In this document: piece by piece, positions 22,286 through 28,391 of the stretch
Layout: every line of letters begins with the position of its first letter
Numbering within the stretch: position 1 is the stretch's first letter
Source of the DNA: a virus
Virus record (IMG/VR): IMGVR_UViG_3300046740_000639
Span: 1-37,665 of that record
DNA length: 37,665 bases
Reading direction: 5' to 3' (one strand)
Notes under the pieces: generated by a model
Told to the model about the DNA's origin: nothing
The model's input: only the letters and a program-made list of their open reading frames with translations
Database searches by the model: none
Position numbers and translations under genes: made by a program

Positions 22286-22345
22286 CCGGCTTGATTGCCG
22301 CCGATAGGCGCCCGCAATGGAGCGCCCATCAACTGCAATCACGCC
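22286..22345 (-). ncRNA. Structured intergenic RNA element, copy A
   Basis: It begins directly after the upstream TAA. P1a is GGC/GCC. P1 is UGAUUGC (22341-22335) with GCAAUCA (22298-22292). P2 is GAUGGGCGC with GCGCCUAUC (9 bp, one G-U), closed by the loop UCCAUUGCGG. An internal loop AGUU/GGCG separates P1 and P2. Copy B at 22917-22973 has the same plan with different, still paired stems. It is not a hammerhead; no known class is recognised. Confidence 0.7.
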
Positions 22346-22873
22346 TTACGCTACCTGCCGTGCTTCGCTGGCATCGCGCGCATAGCTCTCAGCATTTGGA
22401 ACCCCGCGACACATGCGAGCGGAATTGGCCGGCGTGATCGATATATCCAGTTCCCAGCGCGCAATGACCTTGCCCTCGCGCCGAACGTCCAAGTAGAGCG
22501 CATCGGCATGTAACCCGCCCATCGCGACATATCCGTTCGTGTGGGCGTCCGGATAAAATCGGAATGTGATCTCGTCATCGGCGCGCAATGTCTTGAGGAT
22601 GCACGACGCGCTAGTATGCTGCGAGTGATAGACACCGATCATCGCAAAGCATTGCACGTCGCCGGCTTTCATCGCTTCGCGCCCGCGCGAGGTATCAATC
22701 TCCACCTTAGCCGTGACATTGTGCTCTATGTCCGTCGCAAACGGATCGGGGTTGCCATAACCCTTGCGCTTGATCGCGCGCACCAGGCCGTCCGGGCTCT
22801 TGCTGTTCAGATGCACGCAAATGTCGTCGCACTTGCGCAATGCAGTAATGTCGAGCTTCGTTAAGGTAGTCAT
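22346..22873 (-). CDS. Phage protein of unknown function, 175 aa
   Basis: MTTLTKLDITALRKCDDICV starts at 22873 after AGCGAGGACGAACG; the open extension to 22969 is leader RNA. It appears to be a beta-rich globular protein (DEITFRFYPDAHTNGYV, ADALYLDVRREGKVIARWEL) with a helical N-terminus. It has no membrane or signal segments. The family is not recognised. Confidence 0.7.
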   Translation of the reverse strand: MTTLTKLDITALRKCDDICVHLNSKSPDGLVRAIKRKGYGNPDPFATDIEHNVTAKVEIDTSRGREAMKAGDVQCFAMIGVYHSQHTSASCILKTLRADDEITFRFYPDAHTNGYVAMGGLHADALYLDVRREGKVIARWELDISITPANSARMCRGVPNAESYARDASEARQVA

Positions 22874-22896
22874 CGTTCGTCCTCGCTTATGTTGTT

Positions 22897-22916
22897 GGAC
22901 ATCCGCCAAGATGTCC
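22897..22916 (-). repeat. Leader hairpin 5 (UUGGCG loop)
   Basis: The RNA GGACAUC-UUGGCG-GAUGUCC, a perfect 7-bp stem, lies before AGCGAGGACGA and the 175-aa gene. Confidence 0.7.
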
Positions 22917-22973
22917 CGGCATGATCGCCGACCATGCCGCCCCCATGGAGCGGCATGCGCTGCAATCAATCCG
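22917..22973 (-). ncRNA. Structured intergenic RNA element, copy B
   Basis: It begins directly after the upstream TAA. P1a is CGG/CCG. P1 is UGAUUGC with GCGAUCA (one U-G where copy A has U-A). P2 is CAUGCCGC with GCGGCAUG, closed by UCCAUGGGG. The internal loop is AGCG/GUCG. The loop start UCCAU, the P1 5' strand and the 3' GCCGG are shared with copy A while P2 has changed on both sides. That is the mark of a conserved fold. Confidence 0.7.
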
Positions 22974-23138
22974 TTATTTGAAATCCGCCATAATTGCGGT
23001 AATGGCGTCGTTTATTCGATACATAAGAGCCGATAATTTTTCGTCTTTTGGCAATAGCGGCAGCCATTCAAATGCCGCTATGACAGCATGTGTTGCATCG
23101 TCGCAAGCATCATCAAATTTGTCTTCTTGATTAATCAT
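22974..23138 (-). CDS. Small acidic protein, 54 aa
   Basis: MINQEDKFDDACDDATHAVI starts at 23138 after AGCGAGGACGAAGACT; the longer frame to 23168 is leader. It is acidic and helical with a Trp and a short hydrophobic end (INDAITAIMADFK). It is a small acidic cassette gene of unknown function; proteins of this type sometimes act as inhibitors or DNA mimics, which is speculation here. Confidence 0.6.
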   Translation of the reverse strand: MINQEDKFDDACDDATHAVIAAFEWLPLLPKDEKLSALMYRINDAITAIMADFK

Positions 23139-23162
23139 AGTCTTCGTCCTCGCTATGTTGTC

Positions 23163-23182
23163 GGACACTCGCCAAAGCGCCC
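23163..23182 (-). repeat. Leader hairpin 6 (UUGGCG loop)
   Basis: The RNA GGGCGCU-UUGGCG-AGUGUCC, seven pairs with two G-U, lies before AGCGAGGACGA and the 54-aa gene. Confidence 0.65.
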
Positions 23183-23196
23183 TGGTTCGTTCGTCT

Positions 23197-23248
23197 GGTC
23201 TCGTCAGTGACGGCCTAACCGCCAGACGGCCCTGGGGCCGTTTCGACC
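23197..23248 (-). ncRNA. Type II hammerhead ribozyme, copy 4
   Basis: Stem II here is GGUC with GACC, a two-sided change from GGAC/GUCC in the other copies. Stem III is ACGGCC with GGCCGU and a short CCAG loop. C17 is at 23225. Stem I is UGGCGG with CCGUCA (one G-U), closed by UUAGG. The core CUGACGA and GAA are intact. Cleavage is expected between 23225 and 23224. The RNA begins three bases after the upstream TGA. Confidence 0.9.
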
Positions 23249-23251
23249 TGT

Positions 23252-23440
23252 TCAGTAGTTGGTGACCCAGTCGCAGCCGTGAAGCTTGGCGAGCACCTCT
23301 GCGCGACGCTCCGCTTTGACCCTGCGGCCTTTGCCAGAGAAATGGCTGTCCGCTTCCAAGCTGTCATCCTCGAAGAGGACATCAACCGTGAAATCATCGC
23401 CATTGTCAGAACATTGAATGGTGCGGGCCTTGCTGATCAT
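23252..23440 (-). CDS. Small protein of unknown function, 62 aa
   Basis: MISKARTIQCSDNGDDFTVD starts at 23440 after GAGGTGCAATC, with its ATG overlapping the upstream TGA; the frame is open to 23509. An acidic middle (VLFEDDSLEADSHF) is followed by a basic helix (GRRVKAERRAEVLAKLH). It ends just upstream of hammerhead copy 4. Confidence 0.6.
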   Translation of the reverse strand: MISKARTIQCSDNGDDFTVDVLFEDDSLEADSHFSGKGRRVKAERRAEVLAKLHGCDWVTNY

Positions 23441-23607
23441 GATTGCACCTCGCAAGCGCATGCGAGAGTGTAGAGCAAACCCTTGCTGCAGTAGTTGACG
23501 AGAAACCATTGCTCGGCATCAAAGCTCGATGAGCATCCTCGCGGTGCCAGCATGTAACCTTCATGGTAGTCCCGGCCGTGGTAACAAAAAGCTATCCTAA
23601 AGCGCAT
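23437..23607 (-). CDS. Small cysteine-rich protein, 56 aa
   Basis: MRFRIAFCYHGRDYHEGYML starts at 23607 after AGCGAGGATCAGGACA, a variant of the shared leader. It has five cysteines (C8, C25, C40, C50, C52) and ends LYTLACACEVQS. Its stop overlaps the next ATG as ATGA. The gene was found by reading the gap between neighbours; leader and coupling make it credible. The function is unknown. Confidence 0.6.
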   Translation of the reverse strand: MRFRIAFCYHGRDYHEGYMLAPRGCSSSFDAEQWFLVNYCSKGLLYTLACACEVQS

Positions 23608-23627
23608 TGTCCTGATCCTCGCTTTGC

Positions 23628-23644
23628 GCCCGAGCCATTCGGGC
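23628..23644 (-). repeat. Leader hairpin 7 (AUGGC loop)
   Basis: The RNA GCCCGA-AUGGC-UCGGGC, extended by UUGC/GCAA across an AA bulge, lies before AGCGAGGAUCA and the 56-aa gene. Confidence 0.6.
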
Positions 23645-23701
23645 TTGCAATCAACAATCTATCAAACAAACACAAATGCACAACCGTAAAGATTGGCACA
23701 T

Positions 23702-23714
23702 ATCCGCACATTTC
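23702..23714. repeat. 13-bp direct repeat, copy 1 (3' side of HNH gene)
   Basis: ATCCGCACATTTC on the plus strand begins this pair; an identical copy is at 24137-24149. Together they closely bracket the HNH gene (23716-24105), lying 1 and 31 nt from its ends. Confidence 0.6.
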
Positions 23715-23715
23715 G

Positions 23716-24105
23716 TCATTTTGGACGCGCTGCGAATTTGCCACTCGCGCGGGGCTGCCCAATGTAGCCATGAGCGGATTTATTCACACAGTTCTGTGAA
23801 TGATTACACTCTCGTAGGTTACTCCATCGATTGTCATCACGAATCCGGTTGATGTGATCTAGTTCAGGATCAGGGTCGCGCCCGGTTACCATTTTCCAGA
23901 TGATGCGATGTACGCGATATTCCTCATATTCAATTGTAACGCTGCGATAGCCCCAACGCTTGCTACGCCACCCAGCTTCCATGCCAGGCCGAATGCGAGG
24001 CCCGCGGATTCTCCAGGTGAGCAAGCCGGTTTCCTTGTCATAGTCGAATAGAATTCGCAGCAAGGAAGCCGGCGGCAAAGGAAGCATCTTCCCATTCCAT
24101 GTCAT
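23716..24105 (-). CDS. HNH endonuclease, possibly with truncated AP2 tail
   Basis: The start at 24105 (MTWNGKMLPLPPASLL) is chosen because the conserved part begins here; the frame is open to 24438. ILFDYDKETGLLTWRI, the basic middle and YRVHRIIWKMVTGRDP lead to the HNH core ELDHINRIRDDNRWSNLREC, with the metal-binding His of DH and Asn of RWSNLRE. It then reaches HGYIGQPRASGKFAARPK and stops. In relatives an AP2 DNA-binding domain usually continues, so this copy looks shortened. It is a free-standing homing-type nuclease within the small-gene operon. Confidence 0.85.
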   Translation of the reverse strand: MTWNGKMLPLPPASLLRILFDYDKETGLLTWRIRGPRIRPGMEAGWRSKRWGYRSVTIEYEEYRVHRIIWKMVTGRDPDPELDHINRIRDDNRWSNLRECNHSQNCVNKSAHGYIGQPRASGKFAARPK

Positions 24106-24136
24106 GATCAGATTATATCCCAGATTAACCGGAAAG

Positions 24137-24149
24137 ATCCGCACATTTC
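24137..24149. repeat. 13-bp direct repeat, copy 2 (5' side of HNH gene)
   Basis: ATCCGCACATTTC is identical to 23702-23714. A partial third repeat (CCGCACA) follows at once. Confidence 0.6.
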
Positions 24150-24434
24150 CGCACACGAACAAGAAAGATTGTTGCGTAGGGCCGCTCTCGATTTGTGCCA
24201 TCGCGCCGGCGGGCCGGGAAAAGTCCGTGGTTCCGGGTGGGCTACGGAGGAGGGATTTGCTTAATATGAGCAAAAGTCCGTTCCGCCTTGGCGAAGGACA
24301 ATCCGCGCGGTGCGCACTGCACGCGTGAGGGCCGCGAGCACCTAAGCCGCTGATATCATTACGTTGTGGTAGTGGGGTGCGCTGGGATCGAGGTTTGGAG
24401 TATGGTTCCGGACCGTCTACGACTGCGGCGAGGT
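24150..24434. other. Non-coding gap upstream of the HNH gene
   Basis: Between the HNH start and the next gene stop (24106-24434) no gene with clear support is seen. It holds a -10-like TATAAT read on the minus strand at about 24119-24114, without a good -35. There is also a 20-codon plus-strand frame at 24266-24328 behind a GGAGGAGGG. The HNH reading frame is open through here but has no matching start. Confidence 0.4.
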
Positions 24435-24764
24435 TCAATCTCCCCCGTCTTTAACAGGAGTTTTTCGGATGAATGCTCCGGGGGCTACTTCCTTGCCCCG
24501 GGCGCCGTGAAATGGATTTGTCCCCATCCTATACGGCCATAACGGGCAGTGGACAGCCGTGCAGCGCCGGACCTCGGATTGCTGGTAGCAGCAGCAGTCT
24601 AGGCATTTCGCCCGGATAACTGCCATGATCGAGCGTTTTTGATGCGCTTGCCCTAGGACTTCAAGCGCCAGGTCGTCCGGATGCCGGCCTTCCGTCGAGC
24701 CGTCCGAATGCCGGACGATGAAGGCTTCTGATAACGAATTCGGTCCAATATCATCGATGGGCAT
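24435..24764 (-). CDS. Cysteine-motif phage protein, 109 aa
   Basis: MPIDDIGPNSLSEAFIVRHS starts after GGAGGTCACC at 24764; the longer frame to 24980 is not supported. The core MAVIRAKCLDCCCYQQSEVR and CTAVHCPLWPYRMGTNPF has CxxCC and CxxxxC groups with the CPLWPYRMG string seen in many small proteins of alphaproteobacterial prophages. It probably binds zinc. The N-terminal part refers to a separate region, HPDDLALEVLGQAHQKR. Function unknown. Confidence 0.7.
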   Translation of the reverse strand: MPIDDIGPNSLSEAFIVRHSDGSTEGRHPDDLALEVLGQAHQKRSIMAVIRAKCLDCCCYQQSEVRRCTAVHCPLWPYRMGTNPFHGARGKEVAPGAFIRKTPVKDGGD

Positions 24765-25079
24765 GGTGACCTCCAATCCAGGTTGCTTTGCCAAGTGGCC
24801 GGGCGGCGCCTTCAACGCCGCTCGGCTGCGCCTATGGTAGCACAGCTCGCGCCAACGAACATCCTCGCACCCCCACGCGCAATTTTGTTGCGGAGAGCTG
24901 CGCTTTCCTTCCAGCTCGATCCCGATCGCCGCCGCCCCGGTACACCCCCCGCCGCCCCGGGGGGACGCTGGCCAGGCCACCCCCCTCGATCGTCTATCTC
25001 AGTGCCCTTTTCATATCTGGCCCCCGAAAACCCTTATGCTGCACTGCACAAAATACAACTGGATTGGTTGGGGCGCTTG

Positions 25080-25213
25080 CGCGGTTATTTTCCTCGTATT
25101 CCCCCTGGCACGGCCCGCCGCACTTTTTTCGCCTTAGTGAAACGGCGGCGGAAAAATGCGGCGCCGCCTTTTCGCCGATTTTCCCGTAGGGGAATACGAG
25201 GAAAAAAAGCGCG
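25080..25213. repeat. Long inverted repeat in the gap next to the helicase gene
   Basis: The arms TTTTCCTCGTATTCCCC (25088-25104) and GGGGAATACGAGGAAAA (25189-25205) match over 17 bp. They extend outward with two mismatches to about 25 bp. Inside, GGCGGCG and CGCCGCC form a second stem with A/T runs. The gap 24765-25446 contains no convincing gene. Cruciform-forming structure beside a RepA-like helicase fits an origin or a strong RNA stem, but neither is shown. Confidence 0.6.
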
Positions 25214-25387
25214 GGTGTTTCGCCGCCGAATTTGGCCCCACCCGCTATTTGACCGCCGATTTCAAAATCAAAACTACGGCGGTGTTTTTGCCCACAACTG
25301 AAGAATGCATTTTCACCTCGATCGGTTGCAATCCGGTGACCTCGGGTGGGATCCTGTCGAACATTTCGTGCATAAAAAATGGAGAGC

Positions 25388-25439
25388 GGAGCGTAATGGA
25401 GCGTAATGGAGCATAATTAATTGCGCTCCATTATGCTCC
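25388..25439. repeat. Iteron-like cluster of GGAGCRTAAT units
   Basis: There are three direct 10-bp units (25388, 25398, 25408: GGAGCGTAAT twice, GGAGCATAAT once) and two inverted ones (TTGCGCTCC at 25421, ATTATGCTCC at 25430). In the minus-strand RNA they form a 15-bp stem with one mismatch, right after the helicase stop codon. They could be origin iterons, an operator, or a 3' RNA stem. Confidence 0.6.
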
Positions 25440-25446
25440 GGGGTTG

Positions 25447-26970
25447 TCATACGCCCACCTCGATCAGGTCGCCCGGCCTCGCCTTGACGTGTAGGCCGAC
25501 GCGCCGCTTTTTTGCTGACTTGACGTAGGTATCCGCCTCCTCCAGCACGCCGTTCTTGATCCATTTGTCGAGGATCTTGCGGCCATCCTGTTCGGAGCAT
25601 TGCAGGTATTGCTGCAGCACCGGGACCGCCCAACGCTTGGTCTTGCGCAGCGTGAAGGGCTCGCCGGTCGACCCGCCATCGTCGTCTTTGCCGCCGGCCT
25701 CGAGCTCGTCGAGGATGGCCTTGGCCACGTCGGTGGTCATGGCGTCGAAGATGTTGGGGGGCAGGAATGGCACCAGCACGCCGACCTCGTCGGCCGGCTC
25801 GCCATCGCCGGCATTGTTGAGGGTGCGGGACTGTTTCTGGAACCAGCGGGCGGCCGCGCTCATCAGGCTGAGATTGGCCTTGGCGTCGTCGAAGCGCAGG
25901 TAGTGATTGTGGGTGTCGGGATCGATCTCGAAGGCGGTCGCCTCCTCGCGTGTCATCGGGAACAGCGTGGCGACGATGCGCGCCACCCCGGCCAGGGAAC
26001 CGCCGCCGCGGCTGGCGTCGGGATCGCCGGCCATGTTCTGCGCGTATTTCTTGGTGTGGTGGACCAGCATCACGGCCGCGTTGGTGCGCCGCGCCACCTC
26101 CCGCCACAGCACTGCCGCCCACTTCAATTCGGAATTGGAGTTCTCGTCGCCGGCGAACGTCTCCGCAAACGGGTCGACCACCACGATGTCGATCTGCAGG
26201 GTCATCAGCGCGCGCACGACCCGCTCCAGCATCGGTGTCGCGGTGACGGTCTTGGTGCGGCTGTCGGCGATGGCGACCACGATCGACGCCGCCTTCGCCA
26301 GCACCACACGGCCCTGCAAATCCACCTGGTCCAACCCCATCACCTCCGCCGCGGCGCACAGCCGCCGGCTCATTTCCTCCGCGTCCTCCTCGACATTGAT
26401 GATCAGCACCCGGTAGCGGCCGCGCGGCCGCCAGCCCGCCCAGCTGGTCATTCCGGACACGCACAGCATCGCCAGTTGCAGCGTCAGCAGGCTCTTGCCG
26501 CTGCCCGGCGGCGCCACCATCAGGGTGACCTGGCGCCGCAGCAGCAGGCCCGGCACCAGCCACGGCCGCCGCGGCAGCTTCGTGCCGTCGATCGGAAACG
26601 GGAACACCACCGGCAGATCGGTCGCCACCGGCCCGTTGGGCTTGTGGGCGGGGCCGGCCGGGCCATTGCTCCCCGCGGCGGGTCCGTTGGGTGGCATCCC
26701 GGGCGGCCGCGGGACCTCGGCGAAGGCGGCCGCGATCCGGGTCTGCAGCCCGTCCTCGCCCAACGCAGCGACCAGCCCGTGGGCCTGCGCCATCTCGTAG
26801 AGGGCATCGATTGCGGTGGCCATGGGGAGCCCGCCCGCGACGTAGCCGGCGGCATCCTTGGCGGCCTCGTCGAACGCCTTGGCGCAGGCCTCGATGTCGC
26901 CCTCGCCCAGGCTGGCCAGCACCGCCCGCCAGTTCGCCAAGCCTTCCCGGAAGCGGTCCTCGATGGTCAT
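25447..26970 (-). CDS. RepA-like replicative helicase (AAA/RecA fold)
   Basis: 507 aa. The N-terminal helical domain (about 1-90) is joined by a P/G/N-rich linker (91-120) to a RecA-type ATPase with Walker A APPGSGKS (153-160), the INVEEDAEEM segment and Walker B DIVVVDPF (about 270). It continues with VMLVHHTKK and SRGGGSLAGVARIV motifs typical of RSF1010 RepA/DnaB-like hexameric helicases. The C-terminal winged-helix-like part has VLQQYLQCSEQDGRKILDKW. It should unwind phage DNA at the fork. Its start overlaps the 70-aa gene by ATGA. Confidence 0.85.
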   Translation of the reverse strand: MTIEDRFREGLANWRAVLASLGEGDIEACAKAFDEAAKDAAGYVAGGLPMATAIDALYEMAQAHGLVAALGEDGLQTRIAAAFAEVPRPPGMPPNGPAAGSNGPAGPAHKPNGPVATDLPVVFPFPIDGTKLPRRPWLVPGLLLRRQVTLMVAPPGSGKSLLTLQLAMLCVSGMTSWAGWRPRGRYRVLIINVEEDAEEMSRRLCAAAEVMGLDQVDLQGRVVLAKAASIVVAIADSRTKTVTATPMLERVVRALMTLQIDIVVVDPFAETFAGDENSNSELKWAAVLWREVARRTNAAVMLVHHTKKYAQNMAGDPDASRGGGSLAGVARIVATLFPMTREEATAFEIDPDTHNHYLRFDDAKANLSLMSAAARWFQKQSRTLNNAGDGEPADEVGVLVPFLPPNIFDAMTTDVAKAILDELEAGGKDDDGGSTGEPFTLRKTKRWAVPVLQQYLQCSEQDGRKILDKWIKNGVLEEADTYVKSAKKRRVGLHVKARPGDLIEVGV

Positions 26971-27179
26971 ACGGGGAAATACCTAGCGAACGGATTGCAG
27001 ATGATGGCCTCGCAGGCCGAGATGCCCAGCAGGTCGATGAGCCCGGCCTTGAACGCGTATTGCAGCAGCGGATCGGTCGCCGCGCCGTAGTCGAATTCAT
27101 TGCAGCCGTAGAGCAGGGCGCGCGCTTCCGCCCGCGCGCGCAGGACCAGGATCGGTGCCACTTTTTGCCGGCCCGACAT
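26967..27179 (-). CDS. Small protein of unknown function, 70 aa
   Basis: MSGRQKVAPILVLRARAEAR starts at 27179 and its stop overlaps the helicase start as ATGA. It is mainly helical (ARALLYGCNEFDYGAATDPL, LIDLLGISACEAIICNPF). Coupling to the helicase suggests a role in replication, perhaps a loader or regulator. The family is not recognised. Confidence 0.65.
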   Translation of the reverse strand: MSGRQKVAPILVLRARAEARALLYGCNEFDYGAATDPLLQYAFKAGLIDLLGISACEAIICNPFARYFPV

Positions 27180-27197
27180 AGCGTCTCCAGCCCACGG

Positions 27198-27491
27198 TCA
27201 GTTGGCCTCGATCAGGGCAACCGCGCGATCCAGAACCTCGATCTGCGCATCGAGCGCGTTGACGACGTGCTGCACCTGCGCCCGCCGCTCGGCCAGGATG
27301 CCGCGCTGCAGGCGCAGCTTATCCCCAAGCGACCGCAGTTCCTCGCCGCTCTGGTCCGCGATGATGTCGATCGCGTCGGGGGTGCCCTTTTGATTGAAGG
27401 CGACGTGGACCGCCTCATTGACCGCGCTCGCCGAGGGACTTGTCCCCACATCCTTCCGGGCCGGCTTCTCGAGACTGGGTTTCTTCGACAC
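27198..27491 (-). CDS. Coiled-coil protein, 97 aa
   Basis: MSKKPSLEKPARKDVGTSPS forms a basic disordered head. A helical core LRSLGDKLRLQRGILAERRA and VVNALDAQIEVLDRAVALIE follows. It lies between the nuclease genes and the helicase. The function is unknown. Confidence 0.65.
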   Translation of the reverse strand: MSKKPSLEKPARKDVGTSPSASAVNEAVHVAFNQKGTPDAIDIIADQSGEELRSLGDKLRLQRGILAERRAQVQHVVNALDAQIEVLDRAVALIEAN

Positions 27492-27501
27492 TGGTTGCGC
27501 C

Positions 27502-27741
27502 TCATCTTTTTGCCCCGGGAATTAAGTCCCTCCCGGCGCGAAACAGCTTTTTCAACGTTTCCAAAGCTCGCTCATCGGACAATGGAACAACAACAAACCC
27601 CTGGTCCCACAGCCATGCCAACAGGTGCGTCACGGCGTCATCGGTGTCTTCGGCCGTGTCAAAATGCGAGGCAAAATATCGCTGCAACGCTTCCTTGGCG
27701 CCGTTGCCGTCTTCGATCGGTTCTGGTGGCTTAAACATCAT
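27502..27741 (-). CDS. Small acidic-to-basic protein, 79 aa
   Basis: MMFKPPEPIEDGNGAKEALQ starts at 27741 in an ATGA overlap with the VRR-NUC stop. An acidic helical middle (YFASHFDTAEDTDDAVTHLL) leads to a basic end. The longer frame to 27846 has no support. Position in the nuclease/helicase cluster is the only hint at function. Confidence 0.65.
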   Translation of the reverse strand: MMFKPPEPIEDGNGAKEALQRYFASHFDTAEDTDDAVTHLLAWLWDQGFVVVPLSDERALETLKKLFRAGRDLIPGAKR

Positions 27742-28262
27742 TGCACCTCCGGCTTGAGGCGCCACACGTCCCACCGCTCGAGCACCGCGACGGCAGCCGC
27801 GACGTTGTCCACGACGGCGTGCGGAATGCCGTTGAGCATGCACCACAGCGCGAAGCCGGCCTGATGCTCCGACATGCGCCCGCGCTTGCGCTTGAGCTCG
27901 AGGAAGTGGACCGGATGATCAGCGTCCTTCGGCGCCAGGAAAATGAAATCCGGCCACCCCGGCCGCACGCCCATCCGCTTCAGCCGCTCGCCCGCGTAAC
28001 TCACCCGCACCCCGTTGCGGAATTCCGCCGGCCGCGCCTCGCCGAAAGGAAGGTGGGTCCACAGCCACGTCGGTTTGGCGCAGCGCCGCAGCAGATCCGC
28101 CACCTCGCATTGCAGTTGGAATTCAGACGGCGAGACGTCGACCCGCTCGCCGCGCTGACGCTTGCCACGGAACAGATTGAGTTGCCGCGCGCTGGCTTCG
28201 CCGCGTGCGATGACGAGAGCTTCATCTGCGGCCTTGATCAGCCGCTTGCCGAGCTTGGTCAT
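27738..28262 (-). CDS. VRR-NUC family nuclease
   Basis: 174 aa from MTKLGKRLIKAADEALVIAR at 28262, whose ATG overlaps the upstream stop; the frame is open to 28340. The C-terminal half has the VRR-NUC PD-(D/E)XK core: GVRPGWPDFIFLA, FLELKRKRGRMSEHQAGFAL and a late HAVVDNV strand. D of PDF and E/K of ELK are the metal ligands. VRR-NUC domains act on branched DNA, suggesting junction resolution or a replication nuclease. Confidence 0.88.
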   Translation of the reverse strand: MTKLGKRLIKAADEALVIARGEASARQLNLFRGKRQRGERVDVSPSEFQLQCEVADLLRRCAKPTWLWTHLPFGEARPAEFRNGVRVSYAGERLKRMGVRPGWPDFIFLAPKDADHPVHFLELKRKRGRMSEHQAGFALWCMLNGIPHAVVDNVAAAVAVLERWDVWRLKPEVQ

Positions 28263-28381
28263 GAGCGCGCCTCGTTCCGCTCGGCCTTGCGATGACGCTT
28301 CCAGAACACGCGCTTCCACTTGCGCAGGTGCTTCCACCATTGCGGGGCAGGAACCAGGATTCCCTTTTTTATGGTTGCCAT
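28259..28381 (-). CDS. Small basic protein, 40 aa
   Basis: MATIKKGILVPAPQWWKHLR and KWKRVFWKRHRKAERNEARS make a very basic, Trp-rich protein of a type often seen near replication genes in alphaproteobacterial phages. It starts at 28381, ends in an ATGA overlap with the nuclease gene, and may bind nucleic acid. The frame is open further to 28480. Confidence 0.65.
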   Translation of the reverse strand: MATIKKGILVPAPQWWKHLRKWKRVFWKRHRKAERNEARS

Positions 28382-28391
28382 TTGTCGTCGC

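Noticed and set aside
24266-24328. 20-codon plus-strand frame (MSKSPFRLGE...) behind GGAGGAGGG
   Set aside because: The spacing to the ATG is long, the strand is opposite to the operon, and there is no second support. It is noted only as part of the non-coding gap.
25313-25450. 45-codon minus-strand frame starting MTTPEHNGAQLI in an ATGA overlap with the helicase stop
   Set aside because: Most of it is translation of the GGAGCRTAAT repeat cluster, and no ribosome site or family supports it. The repeats explain the sequence better.
25313-27100. 595-codon minus-strand frame and a 496-codon plus-strand frame across the helicase gene
   Set aside because: Both are GC-rich shadows with R/A/G-heavy composition, lying over a gene with clear Walker motifs in another frame.
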